From DATEBA01 sp035288045 (GTDB lineage: Bacteria > Actinomycetota > UBA4738 > HRBIN12), in NCBI GenBank assembly GCA_035288045.1, contig DATEBA010000071.1, forward strand, positions 1-61,531: a stretch of 61,531 nucleotides of DNA, in the 5' to 3' direction. Under the pieces are notes generated by a model. That model was not told the DNA's origin and did not search any database. It worked only from the letters and a program-made list of their open reading frames with translations. Below, one piece after another: positions 47,007 to 55,159 of the stretch. A program made the translations under genes and the position numbers. Position 1 is the stretch's first letter. Every line of letters starts with the position of its first letter.

Positions 47007-48535
47007 GCGGGTTGAGGAACGCGGTCGACGAGCGGCTCTCCCGGCTGCAGGCGGACGACGTGCTCCGGAGGATCTGGGCGGGGGACCACACGGTCTGGCG
47101 GCCCGACCCCGCCGAGATCGCCGACCGCCTTGGATGGCTCACGGTCCATGAGCAGATCCGTGAGCGGGTGGACGACCTGCGTGCGTTCGCCCGGGAGTGC
47201 GCGGCCGACGGCCTGCGCTTCGCCTTGTTGGCGGGTATGGGGGGGTCGAGCCTCGCGGCCGAGGTCTTCCGCGAGGTCTACGGCGTCGCGCAGGGATCGC
47301 TCGATCTCCGCGTCCTCGACACGACGCATCCGGACCAGATACTCGACCTCGAGCAGGAGGTCGACCTGGACCGCACATTGGTCGTCGTCTCCAGCAAGTC
47401 TGGGACGACGATAGAGACTCGGTCGCACCTGGAGCATCTGTGGGAGAGGGTCGGTGACGGCTCCAGGTTCGTCGCCATCACGGACCCGGGGACGCCCCTC
47501 GCGGGTATCGCGGAGGAACGCGGGTTCCGTCGGGTGTTCGAGAACCCACCCGACATCGGCGGACGGTACTCGGCGCTCTCCCTCTTCGGGTTGGTCCCCG
47601 CGGCGCTGATCGGCGGCGATCTCGAGGGGCTGCTGCGAGGCGCATCGGGGATGGCCAAAGCCTGCGCCGAGGACGTGGTGGCGTCCGAGAACCCGGCCGC
47701 GCGGCTCGGTGCGCTCATGGGAGAGGCGGCGCTCGCGGGTAGGGACAAGCTCACACTGGTACTCGAGCAAGAGCTCGTCCCGTTCACGGGATGGATCGAG
47801 CAGCTGATCGCCGAGTCCACGGGGAAGGACGGAACCGGCATCGTGCCGGTCGAGGGCGGCGTGCTCGGCCCTCCCGGCGTCTACGGCGCCGACCGCCTGT
47901 TCGTCGCCCTCGGCCGCGGGGGTGGCGGTCCGCTCCTGTCCTGGCTGGAGCGCGCCGGCAACCCGGTCGAGCGCTTCGACGGCGAGGGCGTAGGGCTCGG
48001 GACGGAGATGTTCCGGTGGGAGCTCGCTGCAGCTGTCGCCGGTGCGATCCTCGGTATCCACCCCTTCGACCAGCCCGACGTCGAGTCGGCCAAGGAGGCG
48101 ACGCGGCGGATCCTCGAGTCCGGCGGTGTGCCCCACGCGGACCCCGGCGACCTGCCGGGATTGCTGGCGGAGGCCGAGCCGCCGAGGTACTTCGCCGTCC
48201 AGGCCTACCTACCGCGAACCGACGAGATCGTCTCACGCGTCCGCACGGTCCAACTCCGGGTCCGCGATCTCAAGCGAACAGCGGCGACGCTCGGCTTCGG
48301 CCCGCGGTACCTGCACTCCACCGGCCAGCTCCATAAGGGCGGGCCGCCTACCGGGCTGTTCGTCCAGGTGCTCGAGCCGCCCGATCGCGACCTCCCGGTG
48401 CCCGGCGCCGACTACACGTTCGGAGAACTACTCGCGGCCCAGGCCGCCGGTGACCTCGAGGCGCTGCGCGGGCGGGGACGCCCCGTGGCCCGAGTGACGC
48501 TCTCTGAGCTGGAGGACGCCGTCGGGCGTATCTGA
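47003..48535 (+). CDS. Glucose-6-phosphate isomerase-like protein (TAL-PGI type)
   Basis: 510 aa with two SIS sugar-isomerase domains. FALLAGMGGSSLAAEVFREV and VVVSSKSGTTIETRSHLEHL form the phosphate-binding loops, VFENPPDIGGRYSALSLFGL is a PGI hallmark, and the C-terminus has LHSTGQLHKGGPPTGLFVQV with the catalytic lysine region. The C-terminal segment resembles, from memory, the isomerase half of bifunctional transaldolase/glucose-6-phosphate isomerase proteins, but no transaldolase domain is attached. It may be the main PGI or act on another sugar phosphate. GTG 47003 overlaps the MarR stop. The stop abuts the VIT gene. Confidence 0.85.
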   Translation: MSGLRNAVDERLSRLQADDVLRRIWAGDHTVWRPDPAEIADRLGWLTVHEQIRERVDDLRAFARECAADGLRFALLAGMGGSSLAAEVFREVYGVAQGSLDLRVLDTTHPDQILDLEQEVDLDRTLVVVSSKSGTTIETRSHLEHLWERVGDGSRFVAITDPGTPLAGIAEERGFRRVFENPPDIGGRYSALSLFGLVPAALIGGDLEGLLRGASGMAKACAEDVVASENPAARLGALMGEAALAGRDKLTLVLEQELVPFTGWIEQLIAESTGKDGTGIVPVEGGVLGPPGVYGADRLFVALGRGGGGPLLSWLERAGNPVERFDGEGVGLGTEMFRWELAAAVAGAILGIHPFDQPDVESAKEATRRILESGGVPHADPGDLPGLLAEAEPPRYFAVQAYLPRTDEIVSRVRTVQLRVRDLKRTAATLGFGPRYLHSTGQLHKGGPPTGLFVQVLEPPDRDLPVPGADYTFGELLAAQAAGDLEALRGRGRPVARVTLSELEDAVGRI

Positions 48536-49348
48536 TCAGCCGACCGCGTTCACGTGGAAGAGGCTGCCGACGCCGTAGGTGACGGCAGCAGCCGCCGCGC
48601 CGATCGCCAGCTGTCGCAACCCCGCGAACAGGAGCGGTCGCGCCGTCAGCGCGGAGGCGGCGCCGCCGACACCGAAGAGGGCGAGCCCCGACAGGACGGC
48701 GGACGCCAGGGCGCCGCCGGTCGCCACGAGGAACGGCACCAGAGGAACGAGCGCGCCGAAGCAGAACGTCGCGAAGGAGGCGAGCGCGGCGCCCCAGGGA
48801 GAGCCCAGTCCCTCGTCCGGGTCCAGGCCCAGCTCCTCGCGCGCGTGCGTCTCGAGCGCGACGTCGGGGTCCTTCGACAACTCCTCCGCGACGCGCACGG
48901 CGAGGTCGGGGGAGAGCCCCTTGCGATGGAAGATGTCGGTCAGCTCGTGGAGCTCCGCCTCGGGAGTCGTGGCCAGCTCGTGCGCCTCGAACTGCAGCAG
49001 CCGCTCGAAGACCTCCCGCTGCACGCGCATGGAGATGTACTCGCCGGCCCCCATCGAGAAGGCGCCTGCGAGCAGCCCCGCGATCCCGGCGAGCAGGATG
49101 ACACGGTTGGACGCACCCGCCGCCGTTACTCCCATGATCAGGGAGAGGTTGGAGACCAGACCGTCGTTCACCCCGAAGATCGCGGCGCGAAGCGCCCCGC
49201 TCTTGAAGTTCCCGGTCGGCTCGGGGTGGCGGGCGTGGGGGTCGAAGGGCTCCACCCGCTGCCGGAGGCGGCGGATCGCCCCCGTGAGGGCGGGGACCAT
49301 CTCCTTGGTCCGCTCGTCCTCGGCCGACAGCTTCTCGGTATCGCTCAC
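48536..49348 (-). CDS. VIT1/CCC1 family Fe/Mn transporter
   Basis: 270 aa. The family signature FKSGALRAAIFGVNDGLVSN precedes membrane helix 1 (LSLIMGVTAAGASNRVILLA). GAFSMGAGEYISMRVQREVF follows, with Met and Glu residues of the metal path, then a cytosolic helical domain with acidic residues (EAHELATTPEAELHELTDIF). Three more helices end the protein (ALVPLVPFLVATGGALASAV and onwards). It exports or sequesters Fe2+ or Mn2+ by family knowledge. GTG 49348 is chosen; a TAAGCT lies 9 nt upstream. No rubrerythrin fusion is present. Confidence 0.88.
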   Translation of the reverse strand: MSDTEKLSAEDERTKEMVPALTGAIRRLRQRVEPFDPHARHPEPTGNFKSGALRAAIFGVNDGLVSNLSLIMGVTAAGASNRVILLAGIAGLLAGAFSMGAGEYISMRVQREVFERLLQFEAHELATTPEAELHELTDIFHRKGLSPDLAVRVAEELSKDPDVALETHAREELGLDPDEGLGSPWGAALASFATFCFGALVPLVPFLVATGGALASAVLSGLALFGVGGAASALTARPLLFAGLRQLAIGAAAAAVTYGVGSLFHVNAVG

Positions 49349-49405
49349 TGCGGTCCAAGCTTAGGCGAAGGAGGAGGCGACGTTGAGGGCCGTGGGTCCC
49401 GGGCG

Positions 49406-49411
49406 TAGGCT
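49406..49411 (+). promoter_or_regulatory. Putative -10 (TAGGCT) of the LURP-one gene
   Basis: TAGGCT lies 31 bp before GTG 49443 with an AAGGAGGAAG ribosome site between. Confidence 0.4.
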
Positions 49412-49442
49412 GCCCTCCAGGACCCCCACGAAGGAGGAAGCC

Positions 49443-50048
49443 GTGTCCGACTTGCTCTCCCGCGATCGCCTCGTCTTCAACCAGAAGGTGAAGGTGATCG
49501 AGCTCAACACCGAGTTCGCGATTCGCGACGAGGAGGGCAACCAGGTGGGGATTGTCCGGCAGGAGGGCCAGTCGACCCTCAAGAAGGCGCTCCGGCTCGT
49601 GTCGTCGCTGGACCAGTTCATGACGCACACACTGTCGGTCTACGATGCGGTGGGTCAGAAGGTCGTGGAGCTCACGCGGCCGGCGAAGGTCTTCAAGTCT
49701 ACGGTCGTGGTGAAGGACGGGCAGGGCAACGACGTCGGGAAGATCGTCCAGAAGAACATGATCGGGAAGATCCGCTTCGGTCTGCACGACGCGCAAGGCC
49801 AGGAGCTCGGGTCGATCAACGCCGAGAACTGGCGGGCTTGGGACTTCTCCATCCAGGACCCCTCGGGGACGGAGGTCGGGCGCATCACCAAGAAGTGGGA
49901 GGGGATCCTGAAGACCGCGTTCACCGTCGCCGACAACTACCTGCTCGAGATGAGCGGCCCCGTGTCTCCGGCGATGAGGCAGGTCGTACTCGCCTCGGCG
50001 GCGGGCATCGACCTGGCGCTCAAGCAGGACGCCCGCGGCCTCGGCTGA
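49443..50048 (+). CDS. LURP-one-related / scramblase-family protein
   Basis: 201 aa, a probable 12-stranded beta-barrel around a helix as in Tubby/LURP-one/scramblase folds. Repeated beta segments are visible: KVKVIELNTEFAIRDEEGNQ, HTLSVYDAVGQKVVELTRPA, STVVVKDGQGNDVGKIVQKN and FSIQDPSGTEVGRITKKWEG, followed by FTVADNYLLEMSG. The fold may bind phospholipid. GTG 49443 follows a strong AAGGAGGAAG site; the open frame upstream is not supported. Function unknown in bacteria. Confidence 0.82.
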   Translation: MSDLLSRDRLVFNQKVKVIELNTEFAIRDEEGNQVGIVRQEGQSTLKKALRLVSSLDQFMTHTLSVYDAVGQKVVELTRPAKVFKSTVVVKDGQGNDVGKIVQKNMIGKIRFGLHDAQGQELGSINAENWRAWDFSIQDPSGTEVGRITKKWEGILKTAFTVADNYLLEMSGPVSPAMRQVVLASAAGIDLALKQDARGLG

Positions 50049-50088
50049 TCCCGGCGCGCGAGCACTCGGGGCGCGCGGGTGCTGGAAT

Positions 50089-51189
50089 ATGCGCGCGGCA
50101 CCGGCGAGACTCCCGGCGATGGCCGAGCAACACGAGGAGTGGAGGCGGCGCTGGCCGCCGATGAGCTACTGGGCCCGCGTGACCGTGGTCGTCTCGGTCA
50201 CGCTGTTCGTGCTGGGTCAGGCCATGATCGTCCGCGACGTGCTGATGCTGCTACTGATCGCGGCGGTCCTCGCCGTCGGCCTCGATCGCGCGGTCGGAAG
50301 GCTCGAGCGGTTCCGCATCACGCGGGGATGGGCGGTCGCGGTCATCTTCCTCGCCGCGGTCGCGTTCGTCGGGCTGTTCGTGTCCCTCGTCGTGCCGCCC
50401 CTCGTGGCCGAGGTCCGCGACCTGGCGGCCAACATCCCCGACTACGTGGACCGGCTGTCTCAGCAGCAGGGGTGGCTCGGCGACTTCGTCCGCGAGCACG
50501 ACCTCGCCGACGAGCTCCAGAACCTCACGGAGCGGCTCCCGAGCCTCGCTTCCGCGTCGTTCGGCACGATCCTCGGCTTCACGCGGGGCGTGGCGAGCGT
50601 GATCTTCAACACCCTCACGATCGCGATCCTCACCGTGTACTTCCTGCTCTCGATGCCGAAGATGCGAACGACCTCGGTGGCGCTGTTCCGGCCCGAGCTC
50701 CGCGAGCGTGGTGGGCGCGTCCTCGGCGAGGCGCTCGGCCGGATCGGCGGCTACGTGTCGGGAAACCTTCTTACCTCGGCGATCGCCGGTATCGCCGCGC
50801 TCGTTTTCCTCACGGTGTTCGGAATACCGTTCGCCGTGGCTCTGGCGATGTGGGTCGCGATCACGGACCTGATCCCGGCGATCGGCGCCACGCTCGGCGC
50901 GATAGTCGCCGTCACGGTCGCCTTCTTCTCTTCCACCGGGGACGGAGTCGCGGCTCTCGTCTACTTCATCGTGTACCAGCAGCTCGAGAACTACCTGATC
51001 GTGCCGCGCGTGATGAAGGGCGCGGTCGACCTCTCGCCCGCGGCCGTGATAGTGAGCACACTGATCGGCGGGAGCCTGGCCGGCTTCGCCGGCGTTCTGC
51101 TCGCTCTCCCGCTCGCGGCGGCGATCAAGGTCGTCGTGAACGACGTGTGGCTCGGTGAGCGACTGGCCGCCGGAGCCGAGGAGGCCTGA
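50089..51189 (+). CDS. AI-2E family transporter (PerM-like permease)
   Basis: 366 aa with about seven to eight membrane helices: VVVSVTLFVLGQAMIVRDVL, VAVIFLAAVAFVGLFVSLVV, IFNTLTIAILTVYFLLSMP, LLTSAIAGIAALVFLTVFG and the C-terminal pair ending AGVLLALPLAAAIKVVVND. The extracytoplasmic segment between helices (about 90-165) and AMWVAITDLIPAIGATLGAI are family features. Members are reported to be AI-2 exporters or cation antiporters; a specific role is not assigned. ATG 50119 is an equally possible start. Confidence 0.85.
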   Translation: MRAAPARLPAMAEQHEEWRRRWPPMSYWARVTVVVSVTLFVLGQAMIVRDVLMLLLIAAVLAVGLDRAVGRLERFRITRGWAVAVIFLAAVAFVGLFVSLVVPPLVAEVRDLAANIPDYVDRLSQQQGWLGDFVREHDLADELQNLTERLPSLASASFGTILGFTRGVASVIFNTLTIAILTVYFLLSMPKMRTTSVALFRPELRERGGRVLGEALGRIGGYVSGNLLTSAIAGIAALVFLTVFGIPFAVALAMWVAITDLIPAIGATLGAIVAVTVAFFSSTGDGVAALVYFIVYQQLENYLIVPRVMKGAVDLSPAAVIVSTLIGGSLAGFAGVLLALPLAAAIKVVVNDVWLGERLAAGAEEA

Positions 51190-51195
51190 GGTCGG

Positions 51196-51201
51196 TACGA
51201 T
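51196..51201 (+). promoter_or_regulatory. Putative -10 (TACGAT) for a leaderless transcript
   Basis: TACGAT ends 6 nt before GTG 51208, in an 18-bp gap after the AI-2E gene. Confidence 0.45.
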
Positions 51202-51207
51202 TGTCCG

Positions 51208-51699
51208 GTGGCGCAGGAGGCGCGGGGCAGGCGTGGGTTGCCGAGCGATCGCCGACAGAAGGCCGAGCGACCGCGCGACCACCTCGGACGGCCGCAGCCC
51301 TGGGGTTCCCCGAACACCCTGGAGCTGCAGGACTTCGACGCGCTTCCTCTCGAGGAGAACCACCGCCTCGGCCGCGAGCACTTCAACTCCGGGCGATTCT
51401 TTCCCGCACACGAGGCTTGGGAGACCGCCTGGAAGCAGGCGCGGGGATCCGAGGACGCCGAGTTCTTCAAGGGTCTCTCGCAGCTCGGGGCCGGCTACGT
51501 CCACCTCTTCCGGGGCAACCGACACGGCGCGTTCACGCTGCTGCGTAGGGCCGCCCGGCGCGTGAGGGGCTACCCGGTAGGGCATCTGGGCGTCGACACT
51601 CACGCCGTAGGTGAGAAAGCGGAGGTCGACGCCGCGGCAGTCGAGCGGGGTGAGATAGAGCCGGGGGAGGACGCCGTGGTGTCGCCGCCACGCGTATGA
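51208..51699 (+). CDS. DUF309 family protein
   Basis: 163 aa. The DUF309 core is GREHFNSGRFFPAHEAWETA then WKQARGSEDAEFFKGLSQLG and LFRGNRHGAFTLLRRA, an all-helical fold with the conserved HEAWE motif that may bind metal. The N-terminal 45 residues are basic and disordered-looking; the C-terminus is acidic. The role is not established. GTG 51208 lies 6 nt after a TACGAT hexamer. Confidence 0.78.
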   Translation: MAQEARGRRGLPSDRRQKAERPRDHLGRPQPWGSPNTLELQDFDALPLEENHRLGREHFNSGRFFPAHEAWETAWKQARGSEDAEFFKGLSQLGAGYVHLFRGNRHGAFTLLRRAARRVRGYPVGHLGVDTHAVGEKAEVDAAAVERGEIEPGEDAVVSPPRV

Positions 51700-51739
51700 G
51701 GTTGACGCCACCGTCCCCGGCCGCCACGATGGGCGGTGC

Positions 51740-52462
51740 ATGACCGCCCGAACCGAGCTCGAATGGAGGGGACGCACCGGACCGTTCACGATCGCGGTGA
51801 ACCCGGGCGTGTTCGCTCCCACGCACACGAGCCGCACGATCGCCGACGCTCTGGATGTTGCTCCCGGAGACACCGTGATCGACGTCGGGTGCGGCAGCGG
51901 CGTGCTCTCCTTCGTGGCGGCCAGGCTGGGCGCCGAGCGTGTCGTCGGCTGCGATCTCTCCCCCGAGGCGGTCGGCGTCGCGCGAGAGAACGCCCGGCGT
52001 CTCGGTCTCGACGACCGGGTGGAGTTCCGGGTCGGGAACCTGCTCGAGCCGGTCTCCGACGTCAGTGCGAACGTCATGATCGGCGACGTTTCCGGCATCC
52101 CCGATGGGATCGCCCAGGTGGCCGGCTGGTTCCCCGACGGCCGAGCCGGAGGTCCTACGGGTGCCGAGCTCCCGACCGCGATGCTCGAGAGCCTCGAGCA
52201 GGTCGACTGCCTCGCGCCCGGCGGTAGCCTCTACCTGCCCACCGGCACGATCCAGGCCGAGAACAAGATCCTCGACGTCGCCAAGCGGATCTTCGGGGCG
52301 GCGAACCTGCAGCCCCTCCTCGAGCGGGAGTTCCCCCTCCCGGATCTGGTTGCCAAGTCGAGGGCGGTCGCCGCGATGATGAAGGAGGGGATACTCGACC
52401 TCCGCAGGCGCGGCAGCCGGCTCCTCTGGCGGCTACAGATCTGGCGCTGCGTGCGGGACTAG
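51740..52462 (+). CDS. SAM-dependent methyltransferase
   Basis: 240 aa class I methyltransferase. The SAM-binding motif I is DTVIDVGCGSGVLSFVAARL, motif II VVGCDLSPEAVGVARENARR, then the LGLDDRVEFRVGNLL segment and SANVMIGDVSGIPDG. The overall pattern resembles PrmA-like or small-molecule methyltransferases; the catalytic NPPY-type motif of N-methyltransferases is absent at the expected place, so an O- or C-acceptor is possible. ATG 51740 lacks a clear ribosome site. The stop shares a CTAG with pyrE. Confidence 0.78.
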   Translation: MTARTELEWRGRTGPFTIAVNPGVFAPTHTSRTIADALDVAPGDTVIDVGCGSGVLSFVAARLGAERVVGCDLSPEAVGVARENARRLGLDDRVEFRVGNLLEPVSDVSANVMIGDVSGIPDGIAQVAGWFPDGRAGGPTGAELPTAMLESLEQVDCLAPGGSLYLPTGTIQAENKILDVAKRIFGAANLQPLLEREFPLPDLVAKSRAVAAMMKEGILDLRRRGSRLLWRLQIWRCVRD

Positions 52463-52965
52463 CCCTCGGGCCGCAAAGACGCGACCGCCTCCACCCTGTA
52501 ACCGGCCTCGCGAAGGCGATCCCCGCCCCCGCGGTCGATCGCGAGCACGATCACCAGCACCTCCGCACCGCGCTCCTCGAGGGCCTTCGCCGCCCGGAGC
52601 ACCTGGTGACCCGTCGTCGAAACGTCCTCGATCAACGCGAAGCGCGCTTCTGGGGGAGCCGATCCCTCCACCTGTGCCATCGTCCCGTAGGCTTTGGGCT
52701 CCTTGCGGACGACGGCGACGGAGAGGCCAGTCTCGATGGCGACCGCCGCAAGGAGCAGGGTGGCTGCGCCCTCGGGCGCCGCTAGATGCGTGACGCTGCC
52801 GGGCAGTCTCTCGGCAACGGCCGCCGCGAGCTCCCGGAGGAGCGCCGGATCGGTGAGGAACCTGAACTTGTCGAAGTAGACGTTGGAGCGCGCCCCCGAA
52901 GAAAGGACGAAGTCGCCGTGGAGCTCGGAAACGGCGAGGAGTCGCACGGCGAGATCGTCGCTCAT
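52459..52965 (-). CDS. pyrE: Orotate phosphoribosyltransferase
   Basis: Makes OMP from orotate and PRPP; 168 aa, a little shorter than most. DFVLSSGARSNVYFDKFRFL is the orotate/phosphate loop, VVRKEPKAYGTMAQVEGSAP is the flexible catalytic loop with lysines, and RFALIEDVSTTGHQVLRAAK is the PRPP-binding site (EDVxTTG). ATG 52965 is divergent from pyrD with only 23 bp between the two genes, a compact pyrimidine control point. The stop shares a CTAG with the methyltransferase. Confidence 0.88.
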   Translation of the reverse strand: MSDDLAVRLLAVSELHGDFVLSSGARSNVYFDKFRFLTDPALLRELAAAVAERLPGSVTHLAAPEGAATLLLAAVAIETGLSVAVVRKEPKAYGTMAQVEGSAPPEARFALIEDVSTTGHQVLRAAKALEERGAEVLVIVLAIDRGGGDRLREAGYRVEAVASLRPEG

Positions 52966-52967
52966 CG

Positions 52968-52988
52968 CGGGGTAGCATAGTTACCCCG
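52968..52988. promoter_or_regulatory. Inverted repeat filling the pyrE-pyrD intergenic gap
   Basis: CGGGGTA (52968-52974) and TACCCCG (52982-52988) form a perfect 7-bp inverted repeat around a 7-bp AT-rich centre (GCATAGT). It occupies 21 of the 23 bp between the pyrE and pyrD starts. The centre gives a possible -10 for pyrD (CATAGT, 7 nt before its ATG) and for pyrE (TATGCT, 8 nt before its ATG). One element would thus act as promoter core, and possibly operator, for both genes. Confidence 0.55.
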
Positions 52989-53981
52989 ATGGGTCTGTAC
53001 CGGGCGGTCGCACGCCCCCTGCTGTTCGCTCTTCCCCCAGAGGCCGCCCACCGCGTGGCCGGGGCGTTGCTCGGACTGCCGCTGCCCTGGTCGCGGATCG
53101 GCGGTGCACCCGACGATCCGGCGCTCCGCGTCTCTCTGCACGGCATCGCGCTCGCCAACCCGATCGGCCTGGCCGCCGGGTTCGACAAGTCATGTACCCA
53201 CCTCGACGCGCTGGGCCGGCTCGGGTTCGGCTACGTCGTGGGCGGTACAGTCACCCGGGCCCCGCGTCGCGGGAACGCGAAGCCGCGGATGGTTCGCGAT
53301 TCCGATCGCGGAGCGCTCCTCAACTCGATGGGTCTTCCCAACCCGGGCGCCGACGCCGCTGCCGAGGCGCTTCGGCGAAGCGAGCGAACTGCGCCACGGA
53401 TCGTCTCCCTCGCCGACGAGGGTGTCGAGGACGTCCTCGCTGCCTTCGGCGTGCTGGAGCCGCTGGTCGACGGGTTCGAGCTGAACTCCAGCAGCCCGAA
53501 CGCAGGCTGGGAGCACGAGCTGGCACACGTCGACCTCCTGGTTCGCGAGCTCCGTGCGAGGACCGGCAAGCCGATCCTCGTGAAGCTCCCGCGCTTCGAG
53601 ACCGACGAGGAGCGCGACGGGGTGCTCGGCATGGCCGTGGTCGCCAGGGACGCCGGCGCCTCGGGTCTGACCTGCTCGAACACGCGCCCCGTGGAGGACG
53701 CCCGGCTCTCCACCGGTCGGGGCGGGCTCTCGGGTCGACCCCTTTCCGAGCTCACGCCGGGCATCGTGCGGGAGGTCCTGGAAGCCACCGGCGGGACGGT
53801 GCCGGTCCATGCATGCGGCGGCATCTCCACAGCCGAGGACGCGCTCGCCTGTCTGCGGGCGGGCGCCACAACCGTGCAGGTGTACACCGGGCTGGTCTTC
53901 GAGGGCCCCAGGATCGTCGGGAACATCGCACGAGGGCTGGCCGCCTTCCGCCTTGGGTACTCGCCCGAGCAAGCGCGGTGA
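52989..53981 (+). CDS. pyrD: Dihydroorotate dehydrogenase (quinone), class 2
   Basis: Oxidises dihydroorotate to orotate using quinone at the membrane; 330 aa. An N-terminal membrane-associating extension (MGLYRAVARPLLFALPPEAA) is typical of class 2. FMN/substrate segments: NPIGLAAGFDKSCTHLDALG, FGYVVGGTVTRAPRRGN, LLNSMGLPNPGADAAAE, ELNSSSPNAGWEH and LVKLPRFETDEERD, with the catalytic serine in the LNSSSPN region. VPVHACGGISTAEDALACLR and GATTVQVYTGLVFEGP complete the barrel. Divergent from pyrE. Confidence 0.94.
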   Translation: MGLYRAVARPLLFALPPEAAHRVAGALLGLPLPWSRIGGAPDDPALRVSLHGIALANPIGLAAGFDKSCTHLDALGRLGFGYVVGGTVTRAPRRGNAKPRMVRDSDRGALLNSMGLPNPGADAAAEALRRSERTAPRIVSLADEGVEDVLAAFGVLEPLVDGFELNSSSPNAGWEHELAHVDLLVRELRARTGKPILVKLPRFETDEERDGVLGMAVVARDAGASGLTCSNTRPVEDARLSTGRGGLSGRPLSELTPGIVREVLEATGGTVPVHACGGISTAEDALACLRAGATTVQVYTGLVFEGPRIVGNIARGLAAFRLGYSPEQAR

Positions 53982-54043
53982 GCCCGCAGTTGTCGCCGCG
54001 GTCGTTCCCGTTCAAGATTGGCCGAGCCTGAGGGGAGAGATGC

Positions 54044-55159
54044 TTGGCGCGAGCGGCGGAGGCGGAGGAACGGGCGTTGCCGGGCATGCCGGAGCCGGCC
54101 GTCCGCCTCGAGGGAGTCGTGAAGCGGTTCGGAGACGTGGTGGCCGTCGACGGCGTCCACGTCGCGGTCGCGCCCGGAGAGTTCTTCTCGCTCCTCGGTC
54201 CCTCCGGGTCCGGAAAGACCACCTGCCTCCGTATGATCGCCGGGTTCGAGGCTCCGACCGCCGGCCGGGTCTTCCTCGGCGGTCGGGACGTCACCGAGCT
54301 CGCGCCCTACGAGCGCGACGTCAACACCGTCTTCCAGGACTACGCGCTGTTCCCGCACATGACCGTGCAGGGTAACGTCGAGTACGGCCTCATGGTGAGG
54401 AAGGTTCCGGCCGCCGAACGACGCGAGCGGGCCGGGGAGGCGCTCCGGATGGTCCGCCTCGAGGGCTTCGAGAGACGGAAGCCGTCGCAGCTGTCAGGCG
54501 GGCAGCGGCAGCGCGTCGCGCTCGCCCGCGCCCTCGTCAACCACCCGAAGGTACTTCTCCTCGACGAGCCGCTCGGCGCGCTCGACCTGAAGCTGCGCCA
54601 GGAGATGCAGATCGAGCTGAAGGCGATCCAGGAGCGGGTCGGTCTGACGTTCGTCTACGTCACGCACGACCAGGAGGAGGCCCTCGCGATGAGCGACCGG
54701 CTGGCGGTCTTCAACGCCGGTCGTATCGAGCAGGTAGGCACGCCGGCCGAGGTCTACGAACGCCCCGCCACAGGTTTCGTTGCCGGCTTCGTCGGGGTCT
54801 CCAACGTTCTCTCGGGCAAGGCGGCCGAGGCGATCGCGGGTTCGCCGAAGGCGTTCACGGTCCGGCCGGAGAAGATCCACATCGCTGGTCCCGACGAGCG
54901 GCCCGGGTCCGAACAGAGCGCGGCAACTGGGCACGTGCGCGACGTCGTATACCTGGGTGCGCTCACCAGGTACGTCGTTGCGCTGGACGCGGGGGGAACG
55001 CTGGTCGTCGTGCAACAGAACCTCGCAACTTCGTCGATGGAAGCCCTGCAGGTCAGGGGGCAGGCGGTTCAGCTAGTTTGGGATAGGAGGAACAATCGCC
55101 CGGTCGAGGAGACCGGGCCGGACGTCGGGTCGATGGGCCCGGAGGAGGGGGAAGCATGA
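54044..55159 (+). CDS. potA: Polyamine-type ABC importer ATP-binding subunit (PotA-like)
   Basis: 371 aa ATPase of a spermidine/putrescine-type importer. Walker A LLGPSGSGKTTCLRMIAG, signature LSGGQRQRVALARALVN, Walker B VLLLDEPLGALD, switch His in TFVYVTHDQEEALAMSD, and a C-terminal TOBE/regulatory domain from about residue 250 (FTVRPEKIHIAG). The start is TTG 54044 because an AGGGGAGAG site precedes it; ATG 54086 is the alternative. The stop overlaps the binding-protein gene, and two permeases follow: a complete four-gene importer. Substrate assignment rests on family resemblance. Confidence 0.88.
   Translation: MARAAEAEERALPGMPEPAVRLEGVVKRFGDVVAVDGVHVAVAPGEFFSLLGPSGSGKTTCLRMIAGFEAPTAGRVFLGGRDVTELAPYERDVNTVFQDYALFPHMTVQGNVEYGLMVRKVPAAERRERAGEALRMVRLEGFERRKPSQLSGGQRQRVALARALVNHPKVLLLDEPLGALDLKLRQEMQIELKAIQERVGLTFVYVTHDQEEALAMSDRLAVFNAGRIEQVGTPAEVYERPATGFVAGFVGVSNVLSGKAAEAIAGSPKAFTVRPEKIHIAGPDERPGSEQSAATGHVRDVVYLGALTRYVVALDAGGTLVVVQQNLATSSMEALQVRGQAVQLVWDRRNNRPVEETGPDVGSMGPEEGEA

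Noticed and set aside
50251..52098. 615-codon minus-strand open frame
   Set aside because: It lies antisense to three plus-strand genes with recognised families and has biased Arg/Ser/Glu composition.
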